Below, piece by piece: positions 52,934 through 59,882 of a DNA stretch of 64,000 nucleotides. Under the pieces are notes generated by a model. The model did not search any database and was not told where the DNA came from. It was given only the letters and a program-made list of their open reading frames with translations. A program made the position numbers and the translations under genes. How positions within the stretch are numbered: position 1 is the stretch's first letter; every line of letters starts with the position of its first letter. This DNA is from JACKBJ01 sp964549495 (lineage in GTDB: Bacteria; Chloroflexota; Anaerolineae; Epilineales; Epilineaceae). Where the stretch lies: NCBI GenBank assembly GCA_964549495.1, contig CAZJWJ010000016.1, positions 3,297 to 67,296 of the forward strand, read 5' to 3'.

Positions 52934-54243
52934 GGGCGCGGGTCCTCGTCGGGCGGCGGGACCTCGGGCCCGTCACCCTCGACATGGTGGGACCAGCGGG
53001 CCGGCATGTGGATCAGGCCGTATTGCTCGCCGACCTGGCTGGCGCGGACGCGCAGGGTAAAGCGGCGGTGGTGATGGTCGTAGGCGTGCACGGTGGCCTG
53101 GTCGTAGACGGCGGCCGAGAGCTCGTAGCGGCCGCTCATCAGGGCCAAGCGGTCGACGCGCCAGTCGATGTGGCCCTCGCCCTCGACATAGGGGATGTCC
53201 AGATGGGCGTCCTTGCTGTTGGGGCCGTTGATGTGCAGGCCGTCCTCGCGGTGGATGGCCAGGCCGAAGACCGGCTGCTCGATGCGATGGTGGGCGCGGT
53301 AGTGGAGGCGCACCGTCATCGGCTGGCCGGTGAGCAGGATCTCATGGGGTTCCCCGTCCGGACCCAGGAGCTCGACCTCGCGGATCTCGACCTCGCGCGA
53401 GCCCCAACGATCCGGCTCGGGCTCGGGCTCGGTGGTCTCGTCGATCTCGATGCCCGCCTCGGCCGCCTGGGCCTTGCGCTCGGCGGCCAGGCGGGCTTCC
53501 TCGCGGGCCACCATGCTGGCGTAGTAGTCGTCGACGATCTGGTCGGTGGCCCCGAAGGCGCGCAGCTGGCCGTCCTCGAGCCACACGGTCTGGTCGCAGA
53601 GCTCGCGGATGGCCTCGTTGTCGTGCGAGACCAGGGCGATGGACACGCCCGCGCGGCGCAAGTCGGCGATGCGGTCGCGGCATTTGTGCTGGAAGGCCTG
53701 ATCGCCCACCGCCAGGACCTCGTCGATGAGCAGGATCTCGGCGTCCAGGTGGATGGCGGTGGCGAAGCCCAGGCGCATGTACATGCCGGAGCTGTAATGC
53801 TTGACCGGCATCTCGACGAAGCGGCCCAGCTCACTGAAGTCGATGATCCTTTGCAGGCGGCGCTCCATCTCGCGCCGCCCGAAGCCCATCATCGAGCCGT
53901 TGAGGTAGACGTTCTCGCGCCCGGTCAGGTCCGGGTGGAAGCCGGCCCCCAGCTCGAGCAGCGCCGCCACGCGTCCGTCGACCACGATGCGCCCGCTGGT
54001 GGGCTCGAGGATGCGCGCGATCAGCTTGAGGCTGGTGCTCTTGCCGGTGCCGTTGGGCCCGACGAAGCCCAGCGAGCCGCCTTGCTCCAGCTCGAAGGAG
54101 ACCTCGTCCAGCGCGACCAGCGTCTCCTTGGGCTCGCGGCTACGCCGTAGCGCGCCGACGAAGGCCTCTTTGAAGGAACGCGGCCGATCGCGCTCCAGGA
54201 CGAAGCGCTTGCTGACCTTCTCGAAGCGGATGGCGGTGGACAG
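52930..54243 (-). CDS. Wzt/TagH-type ABC-transporter ATPase, CTG start
   Basis: 437 residues. GPNGTGKS (residues 62-69) is Walker A, YSSGMYMRL the ABC signature near residue 148 and ILLIDEVLAVGD Walker B. After a Glu-rich linker the C-terminal 170 residues form the Wzt-type glycan-recognition beta-sandwich. The frame back from Walker A has no ATG, GTG or TTG until a stop at 54298. CTG at 54243 gives the normal first strand (IRFEKVSKRF) and has GAGGT at 54250-54254, six bases upstream, so CTG is the best start. A start at 53985 would omit Walker A. No Wzm/TagG permease gene is in the window. Confidence 0.85.
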   Translation of the reverse strand: MSTAIRFEKVSKRFVLERDRPRSFKEAFVGALRRSREPKETLVALDEVSFELEQGGSLGFVGPNGTGKSTSLKLIARILEPTSGRIVVDGRVAALLELGAGFHPDLTGRENVYLNGSMMGFGRREMERRLQRIIDFSELGRFVEMPVKHYSSGMYMRLGFATAIHLDAEILLIDEVLAVGDQAFQHKCRDRIADLRRAGVSIALVSHDNEAIRELCDQTVWLEDGQLRAFGATDQIVDDYYASMVAREEARLAAERKAQAAEAGIEIDETTEPEPEPDRWGSREVEIREVELLGPDGEPHEILLTGQPMTVRLHYRAHHRIEQPVFGLAIHREDGLHINGPNSKDAHLDIPYVEGEGHIDWRVDRLALMSGRYELSAAVYDQATVHAYDHHHRRFTLRVRASQVGEQYGLIHMPARWSHHVEGDGPEVPPPDEDPRP

Positions 54244-54311
54244 GGCGAGACCTCGCAGTGACGACTCGGACGCCGGGCCGACCGCCCGGTGCGCGCTCTA
54301 GACGCAGGACA

Positions 54312-54355
54312 CGCCGCGGCGCTTTCAGCCGCGGCGGGCGCCGCTACGGTAGCGG
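54312..54355. terminator. Two tandem GC hairpins after pepA
   Basis: CGCCGCGGC-7-GCCGCGGCG at 54312-54336 and CCGCT-5-AGCGG at 54341-54355. They lie between the pepA stop and the CTG-started ATPase gene. No U-tract follows on the minus strand, so intrinsic termination is uncertain; the rest of 54244-54454 holds no gene. Confidence 0.35.
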
Positions 54356-54454
54356 GGCGGGTTGTGGGGGTCAAGGCTCTCGGTCGCGCTTGCGCGATGA
54401 GGCAGTCGGACTGCTGACTCGCGGTCTTCGAACCGATCGAGCGGGTCACTGTAT

Positions 54455-55990
54455 CTACCCGCCTTCGCCATCGACCCGATCGCGCAACCAGGCCACCAGC
54501 AGGTTCACGCCATAGCCCGTGGCGCCCTTGGACTGGTAAGGCTTCTCGCCATCGCCCCAGGCCATGCCGGCGATGTCCAGGTGGGCCCAGGGGTAGTCGG
54601 TGAAGCGCTGGAGGAACTTGGCGCCGAAGATCGAGCCGGCCAGGGCCGGCTGGGCGTCGAGGGTGTTCTTGATGTCGGCCACCTCGCTCTCGATCATCTT
54701 GGCGTAGGGCTCGTCCCACATCGGCAGGCGCCAGAGCCGCTCCCCGGCGCGCTCGCCGGCGGCCAGCAGGGCATCGGCCAGCGCGTCGTCGTTGGGGAAG
54801 AGGCCGGCCGCGCCCTTGCCCAGGGTGATCAGGATGGCGCCGGTGAGCGTGGCCAGATCGACCACCGCGGCCGGCTTCAGGTCTTGGGCATAGGACAGGG
54901 CGTCGGCCAGCACCATGCGCCCCTCGGCGTCGGTGTTGAGGATCTCGATCGAGGTGCCGTTGCGGGCCCGCACCACGTCGCCCGGCTTGGTGGCGCGGCC
55001 GCCCGGCAGGTTCTCGGTGGCGCCGACCAGGGCCACCACGTGCAACGGTAGCTGCAGGCGGCCGACCACCTCCATGGCGCCCAGCACGGCCGAGGCGCCG
55101 GACATGTCCATCTTCATCGCGCCCATCTTCAGGCCGCCCTTGAGCGAGATGCCGCCCGAGTCGAAGGTGACGCCCTTGCCGGCAAGCACCACCGGCGCCT
55201 GATCCTCGCTACCGGCCGGCTGGTGGCGCAGGATGATGAAGCGCGGCTCCTCGGCGCTGCCGGCCGCCACGCTGGCCAGGGCGCCCATGCGCTCCTCGAT
55301 GATGCGCGCCCGATCCCAGGCCTCGGCCCGCATGCCGTGGCGCCCTGCGATGGCGGCCGCGGCCTCGGCCAGATAGGTGGGGGTGGCGGTGTTGGCCGGA
55401 TGGTTGCTGAGGTCGCGGGCCAGGGTGATGCCGGCGGCGATGGCCGCGCCGGCCTCCGCGCCCGCCTGGACCTGCGCCATGCGCCCCTCGTCCCGCTCGA
55501 CCAGGATCAGCTCGGCCAGCCGGGTGGGCGCGGCGTCCTCGCCATCGGGTTCGGACTTGTGCTCGTCGAAGCGGTAGTCGGCCAGGAGCCCGCCCAAGGT
55601 CGTCGCCTCGGCGGCCTGGGCCGGATCGAGCCCGCCGATGCCGGCGCCGTGGACGATCGTCGCCACGGTGCTCGCGCCCCGCTCGAGGGCGGCGCGGACG
55701 GCCGCGGCCGACGCCTGGCGCACGCCCTCCAGGTCGAGGCCCTCGGACCTGCCCAAGCCGACCAGCACCACTCGCGGCGCGGCCAGCGTGCCGGCCGTGT
55801 CCAGCACCAGCGTCTGGCCGAGCATGCCCTTGAAGTCGCCGGCCTCCAGCAGCCGCGAGATGCGCCCCGACAGCGCCGCATCGACGGCTCCCGTGGCCCC
55901 GCCGGGCGAGGTGACGCCCTGGAAGAGGTTGACGACGATGGCATCGGCCTGCGCGTCCTGGATCGAGCCGGATCGGACTTGGGTCTGCAC
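54455..55990 (-). CDS. pepA: Leucyl aminopeptidase (M17)
   Basis: 511 residues. Cytoplasmic di-zinc aminopeptidase. VVLAGKGVTFDSGGISLKGG carries the first zinc ligand lysine and aspartate, KMDMSGASAVLGAM a further aspartate, and NTDAEGRMVLADAL is the M17 signature with the catalytic arginine. The N-terminal macro-like domain (residues 1-170) is present. The start is GTG at 55990 with AGGAG seven bases upstream. The C-terminal DxA and glycine-rich end (KGATGYGVNLL) are complete. It is monocistronic, flanked by GC hairpins downstream. pepA in some bacteria also binds DNA; nothing here shows that. Confidence 0.95.
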   Translation of the reverse strand: MQTQVRSGSIQDAQADAIVVNLFQGVTSPGGATGAVDAALSGRISRLLEAGDFKGMLGQTLVLDTAGTLAAPRVVLVGLGRSEGLDLEGVRQASAAAVRAALERGASTVATIVHGAGIGGLDPAQAAEATTLGGLLADYRFDEHKSEPDGEDAAPTRLAELILVERDEGRMAQVQAGAEAGAAIAAGITLARDLSNHPANTATPTYLAEAAAAIAGRHGMRAEAWDRARIIEERMGALASVAAGSAEEPRFIILRHQPAGSEDQAPVVLAGKGVTFDSGGISLKGGLKMGAMKMDMSGASAVLGAMEVVGRLQLPLHVVALVGATENLPGGRATKPGDVVRARNGTSIEILNTDAEGRMVLADALSYAQDLKPAAVVDLATLTGAILITLGKGAAGLFPNDDALADALLAAGERAGERLWRLPMWDEPYAKMIESEVADIKNTLDAQPALAGSIFGAKFLQRFTDYPWAHLDIAGMAWGDGEKPYQSKGATGYGVNLLVAWLRDRVDGEGG

Positions 55991-56083
55991 GGTCAGCTCC
56001 TGTGGGCGGGGAGGGTTGGAGATCGGGAAGGTTTTGGCGAGCAGGAGGTGCCGGGTGACCGGCGGAGTCGAGAATCCTTCGGA

Positions 56084-57073
56084 TCAGGGCACCGGCGCCA
56101 ATGCGGGGGTCGCCGGGGCCGGGGTGGCCAAGAGCTCGATCTGACCGGTCATCGGGTCCAGCCGGGCCGGGGCGCGGGTCCACTCCGCCGAGCAGGCTTG
56201 CTGATCGACGGTCATCTCGAGCCGGCCCTGGTCGTCGTAGCGCAGCTCGCCGGCGCGGACATCGCCCCGCTCGGCGCCGGGCAGCAGGGCCTCGAGGAAG
56301 CTGCCGTTATCCGGCTGGACCAGGACCACCCGCGGCGGGGAGACGAAGGCCACCGTCAGCCCGTCGGGCGAGAGGGCGGGCGCGCCCGGCATCCAGGCCT
56401 CCAGGTACTGGATCTCGCCGGTGGCCGGGTCGAGCCGGCGCAGGTCTTGGCCCCAGGGGTAGAGGCCGCAGCCGTCGGCGGTGCCCGTTTCGTAGAGGTA
56501 GACCCAGCGGCTGTCCGGGGTCCAGCCCAGGACGGCCGGCTCGGGGGCCCCCAGGCCGGACCGGGACCATTCGTCGATGACGGTGTGCACCTCGGAGCCG
56601 TCGGTGGAGACCACCTGCTGGCCGCGGTAGTACCACCGTTCATCCTCGACCTCGACCTCCTCGCCGACGATGCCGCGCACCCACCATCGGCCGTCGGGCG
56701 AGAGATTGCCGGCCGGCCAGCCTTCCGGATCGCTCGTCGGCAGGCCCGCGGGCAGTGGTCCGGGCGTGACCGAGGGGTGTGGCGTGGGCGACGGGCCGGC
56801 GGTGAAGGCGGGTTCGACGAGATCGGCGAGATCGGCCGGCTCGGTCGCCTCGGCCTCCGTCGGCTCGCCGCCAGCTTCCGGACGCTCCGCGTCCTCCGAC
56901 GTGCCGGCCTCCGCATCGGCGGTCGGCGACGCGTCCTCCTCGGGCTCGGTCAGCACGCCGGCGGGGGCCATGGTCGGCAGCGGCCGCGGCGTCGGCTCGG
57001 GCTCGCCGCCGCAAGCGGCAACCGTCAGGACGAGCAGGGCGGTGACGAAGGATGTGTAGACATGCTGCCGCAT
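56084..57073 (-). CDS. Lipoprotein with WD40/TolB-like propeller
   Basis: 329 residues. Signal segment VTALLVLTVAACGG ends in the lipobox VAAC (Cys near residue 21). A 90-residue Glu/Ala/Pro-rich spacer follows. The folded part has propeller-style strands: LSPDGRWWVRGIVGEE, LGWTPDSRWVYLYETG, PALSPDGLTVAFVSPP and LRYDDQGRLEMTV, as in TolB-like propellers. ATG at 57073 is chosen with GGGGG upstream. No enzyme motif. Probably an exposed lipoprotein monitoring or binding surface components; function unknown. Confidence 0.8.
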   Translation of the reverse strand: MRQHVYTSFVTALLVLTVAACGGEPEPTPRPLPTMAPAGVLTEPEEDASPTADAEAGTSEDAERPEAGGEPTEAEATEPADLADLVEPAFTAGPSPTPHPSVTPGPLPAGLPTSDPEGWPAGNLSPDGRWWVRGIVGEEVEVEDERWYYRGQQVVSTDGSEVHTVIDEWSRSGLGAPEPAVLGWTPDSRWVYLYETGTADGCGLYPWGQDLRRLDPATGEIQYLEAWMPGAPALSPDGLTVAFVSPPRVVLVQPDNGSFLEALLPGAERGDVRAGELRYDDQGRLEMTVDQQACSAEWTRAPARLDPMTGQIELLATPAPATPALAPVP

Positions 57074-57138
57074 CGGAAACCCCCAAGCGTTGATGGCCAC
57101 GACCGGTCGAGCGATGTGCGGTGGTCGCGACCGGGCAT

Positions 57139-57167
57139 AGCGTATCGCCAGGGGGTTGCGGGGGCAA
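57139..57167 (-). promoter_or_regulatory. Candidate promoter of lipoprotein gene
   Basis: Minus strand: TTGCCC at 57162-57167, 17-base spacer, TACGCT at 57139-57144. It lies 66 bases upstream of the ATG at 57073. Match is only moderate. Confidence 0.35.
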
Positions 57168-57296
57168 GAGGTCGCGATGCGGCGCGTCTCGACGAGGTTC
57201 GCGAAGTCGATGCCGGCACCGACGCGAATGGATCGCAAGGAGGCCCTAGGATTCTCCGCGGAGGTGCACTAGACTCGAATCACCGAGCAGCCCAGG

Positions 57297-57566
57297 ATGG
57301 AGTGGACGGAGGTAGCAGGTTTGGCCTGGCAGGATCTGAACTCCGAGGAGAAGATGCTGGCGGCCTACCAGGCTGCCAGACAGGAGTTGACGCCCGAGTA
57401 CGTTGCGGTGCTGCGGCAACTCGGCGAGGGCGTGAGGCTGCGTCAGGCCTTCGAGCTGTGGCGCATGGCGCGACAGGCACTCTATCGACAAGGCTTGGAG
57501 CGTGGACTGTCGCCGGAAGATGCCATGCGCGATGCCGCTCGACGCATGCTGGAGCTCGAGACGTGA
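57297..57566 (+). CDS. Small helical partner of nucleotidyltransferase
   Basis: 89 residues, predicted mostly helical (EEKMLAAYQAARQELTPEYVAVLRQLGEG and AFELWRMARQALYRQGLERG). No family recognised. Its stop overlaps the GTG of the nucleotidyltransferase gene (GTGA at 57563-57566), so the two are translated together, as in toxin-antitoxin pairs. A -10-like TAGACT is at 57270-57275. It could be an antitoxin, a toxin or an accessory subunit. It differs in sequence from the 69-residue partner at 2198. Confidence 0.7.
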   Translation: MEWTEVAGLAWQDLNSEEKMLAAYQAARQELTPEYVAVLRQLGEGVRLRQAFELWRMARQALYRQGLERGLSPEDAMRDAARRMLELET

Positions 57567-58168
57567 TCCAAGCGCCGGCGCCCGGGGATCTGCGCGACTT
57601 CGCCGGGCGTGTCGTCCGATTGCTCGAGGACTTGGAGATCGCCTACGCGGTTTGCGGATCGATGGCGGCGATGGAGTACAGCGAGCCGCGCCTGAGCATC
57701 GACATCGATCTGATGGTCTTCATCGATTCAAGGACCTTGTCCCGGTTCGCCCATACCATCGAGCAGTGGGGCTACTACATGACCCCAGTGGAGGTCATCG
57801 AGCAGGAGATGATCCCCATGGGCCGGCCCTTCAACATCATCGATGGGGCGAGTGGCGTCAAGGCGGACATCTACCCCATTCGGGATGCGGGGCTCGAAGG
57901 TGCCGCGATGCAGCGGAGGCGGCGCCGTGCCATGAATCTCGCGCCCGAGCGAGAGACCTGGTGTTTGGCGCCCGAGGATGTGATCTTGTTCAAGTTGCGC
58001 CACTTTCGCCGAGGTGGCGAGGTTGCGCAGAAGCATCCCATGGACATCGCCAAGATGATCGAGGTCATGGCGAGCGAGCTCGATGCGGACTACATCGCGA
58101 AGTGGGCGCCGCAGCTAGGGCTATCGGACTTGTGGGAGCCACTCTGGAAGCAGCGCCCGAATGCGTGA
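57563..58168 (+). CDS. Nucleotidyltransferase, AbiEii/MNT-like, intact active site
   Basis: 201 residues. YAVCGSMAAMEY and SIDIDLMVFID give the GS...DxD nucleotide-transfer motif with both aspartates intact. Downstream VKADIYPIRD holds the third acidic residue. The C-terminal half (WCLAPEDVILFKLRHFRRGGE and HPMDIAKMIEVM) is typical of the KNTase/AbiEii-like group. The start is GTG at 57563, fixed by the overlap with the upstream gene. Compared with the copies at 2349 and 49004 this is the only full-length module, so it is the best candidate for activity. The target is unknown. Confidence 0.82.
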   Translation: MIQAPAPGDLRDFAGRVVRLLEDLEIAYAVCGSMAAMEYSEPRLSIDIDLMVFIDSRTLSRFAHTIEQWGYYMTPVEVIEQEMIPMGRPFNIIDGASGVKADIYPIRDAGLEGAAMQRRRRRAMNLAPERETWCLAPEDVILFKLRHFRRGGEVAQKHPMDIAKMIEVMASELDADYIAKWAPQLGLSDLWEPLWKQRPNA

Positions 58169-58199
58169 GTGCAGGGAACCGTTGGGCTGCGGGAGCGGA

Positions 58200-58889
58200 T
58201 CAACCCTCGGCCTTTAGCGCCTCGAGCTGGGCGATCCAGTCTTCCCAGGCCGGCGTGCCCACGTGCAGCTCGCCGGCGTGGTGGGCGCGGACGCGGCCCT
58301 GCTTGTCAATGAGGTAGAGGGCCGGCCAGTAGCGGTTCTCGTAGGCGCACCAGATGGTCCAGTCGTTGTCGATGGCGATGGGGTACTGTAGGTCGTTCTC
58401 GGCGGCGGCCTGACGAACCGACGCGATGACCTTCTCGTGATCGAACTCGGGCGTGTGGACGCTGATCAGCACGGCGTCCTTGCCGGTGTGGTCGCGATGA
58501 AGATCCCGCAACGCGGGATACGTTCGGATGCAGTTGATTCAGCCAAAGGTCCAGAAGTCGATCATCACCACCTTGCCGCGCAAGTCGGCGATGGAGATGG
58601 GCTCCGAGTTCAGCCACTCGGTGGCCTGGAGCTGCGGTGCCAGCGGGCCGAGTGGGGTGGGGCTGGCGGAGGGCTCGGCGGAGGGGCTGGGCGCGGCGGT
58701 GGCCGGCAGGGCGGTCGGGTCGGCCGGCCGGTCGGTGCCGGCTTCGGTTGCCAGGGCAACGGCGTCGGACTGCGCGGCCGGCGACCCTTGCTCGGTCGCC
58801 GGATCCGGCGCGGCGCTGCAGCCGAGGGTCAGCGGGCTGGCCAGCGCGAGCAGCAGCAGAGAGGCGATCTTGGACCTGAGCTCGGTCAA
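58200..58889 (-). CDS. Thioredoxin-like lipoprotein, probable selenoprotein (UxxC)
   Basis: The frame from TTG at 58889 is interrupted once by TGA at 58539-58541 and then continues to 58200, giving 229 residues. The TGA falls where relatives have the first Cys of CxxC: FWTFG-U117-INC120-IRT. Everything on both sides matches the redoxin/TlpA-like family (VVMIDFWTFG before, LISVHTPEFDHEKV and WPALYLIDKQGRVRAHHAGE after). AGGAG at 58895-58900 supports the TTG start. Signal segment SLLLLALASPLTLGC has the lipobox LTLGC, so it acts outside the membrane. A SECIS-like hairpin starts 19 bases after the TGA. No selA, selB, selC or selD is in the window; a sequence error at TGA is the alternative. Confidence 0.8.
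58503..58519 (-). promoter_or_regulatory. SECIS-like hairpin after in-frame TGA
   Basis: ATCCCGC-GTT-GCGGGAT in the mRNA sense: a perfect 7-bp stem with a loop starting with G, 19 bases downstream of the TGA, inside the coding frame. Bacterial SECIS elements are short hairpins at this place with a G at the start of the apical loop. No SelB-binding bulge could be confirmed. Confidence 0.6.
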
Positions 58890-58966
58890 GGTGGACTCCT
58901 GGATCGTGGGCGAGCGACTCCTGGCGCTGGGAGCGATCGGATGGCCGTCGCCTTACCCGCCGGGGA

Positions 58967-58994
58967 TTGACGCGACAGGCCTTCGTCTTATACT
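58967..58994 (+). promoter_or_regulatory. Leaderless-type promoter of ArsR/SRPBCC genes
   Basis: TTGACG at 58967-58972, 16-base spacer, TATACT at 58989-58994, then 7 bases to the ATG at 59002. CTAAAC is repeated at 58993-58998 and 59006-59011 around the start codon, a possible autoregulatory site for the ArsR protein. Confidence 0.6.
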
Positions 58995-59001
58995 AAACCA
59001 T

Positions 59002-59349
59002 ATGGCTAAACAAGAGGCCGATCTCGACCGCGTCTTCCACGCCCTGGCCAGCCAGCCGCGCCGGCGGATCCTGGCACAGCTAACCGGCCAGCGCCGCTCG
59101 GTGACCGAGATCGCGGCCGGCTTCGACATCTCCCTGCCGGCCGTCTCCAAGCACCTGCGCGTGCTCGAGGGCGCCGGACTGGTCACCCGCAGCCGCGAGG
59201 GGCGGGTGCACCACATCCAGCTGCGGGCGGCGCCGATGGCGGATGCGGCCGGCTGGCTGGATCGCTACCACGAGTTCTGGTCCGAGCGCTTCGACCGCCT
59301 GGCCGAGCTGGTCGAAGACGGCCCCGACCCACCGAAGCCGTCCACCTGA
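59002..59349 (+). CDS. ArsR-family winged-helix regulator
   Basis: 115 residues. LDRVFHALASQPRRRILAQLTGQRRSVTEIAAGFDISLPAVSKHLRVLEGAGLV is the ArsR/SmtB-type winged helix, and LVTRSREGRVHHIQL the wing. It lacks the metal-binding cysteines of ArsR sensors and belongs to the ArsR group that is paired with SRPBCC proteins. The ATG at 59002 sits 7 bases after a -10 box, so the message is probably leaderless. It ends 13 bases before the SRPBCC gene. It probably represses its own operon. Confidence 0.93.
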   Translation: MAKQEADLDRVFHALASQPRRRILAQLTGQRRSVTEIAAGFDISLPAVSKHLRVLEGAGLVTRSREGRVHHIQLRAAPMADAAGWLDRYHEFWSERFDRLAELVEDGPDPPKPST

Positions 59350-59362
59350 GGAGCCAGCCGAG

Positions 59363-59851
59363 ATGCGAGACGACGACTACCTGAAGCGCAGCGAGGTGCG
59401 CATCGAGCGCCGCTTCGACGCGCCGCCATCTCGGGTCTACGCTGCCTGGACCGAGCCGGATCTCTTGGCCCGCTGGATCTGGGCCAGCCTGGGCAAGGAG
59501 GTCTGGGCCGAACGCGACCTGCGCGTGGGCGGCGCCTACCGCGTCTACGCGAAGGTGGCGGGCGGCGAGCACCAGGGTCCGGGCTGGTCGGGCATGTGCG
59601 GGCTCTACGTGGCGCTCGAGCCCGACCGCAAGCTGGTCTACACCCTGCACTGGGACGCCGACGTGGGTTACAACCGCCCGGGCCAGCTGGCCTTGGACGA
59701 GGTCGTCTCGGTCACCCTCGAACCCGATGGCGAGGGCACGCGCATGCGCTTCGTCCACATGGGTATCCCCGACGATGGGCAGAGCGCGCCGACGCATCGT
59801 GTCGGTACGGAGGAGTCCTTCGACATGCTGGCGGCCTTGCTGTCGGGGTGA
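59363..59851 (+). CDS. SRPBCC/AHSA1-domain protein
   Basis: 162 residues. RIERRFDAPPSRVYAAWTEPDLLARWIW is the hallmark start of AHSA1/START-like proteins, and FVHMGIPDDGQS the end of the lipid-cavity fold. ATG at 59363 has GAGGAG upstream. It is transcribed with the ArsR gene, the common ArsR-SRPBCC pairing, where the cavity protein may bind the regulator's ligand. The ligand is unknown. Divergent from the probable selenoprotein gene. Confidence 0.92.
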   Translation: MRDDDYLKRSEVRIERRFDAPPSRVYAAWTEPDLLARWIWASLGKEVWAERDLRVGGAYRVYAKVAGGEHQGPGWSGMCGLYVALEPDRKLVYTLHWDADVGYNRPGQLALDEVVSVTLEPDGEGTRMRFVHMGIPDDGQSAPTHRVGTEESFDMLAALLSG

Positions 59852-59882
59852 CGGCAGTCGATCGCCGATTGCTCGCGGCAGG

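Noticed and set aside
53985..53987. GTG at 53985 as start of the Wzt-like ATPase
   Set aside because: This start would remove Walker A (residues 62-69), although the frame encodes an intact nucleotide-binding domain further upstream.
57241..57296. rRNA or tRNA genes in the intergenic regions
   Set aside because: No cloverleaf or conserved rRNA segment was recognised in any gap of the window.
55223..58168. A 981-codon open frame on the plus strand
   Set aside because: It runs antisense to pepA and the lipoprotein gene with Arg/Gly/Ala-biased translation typical of high-GC shadow frames; only its last 200 codons (57563-58168) are a real gene.
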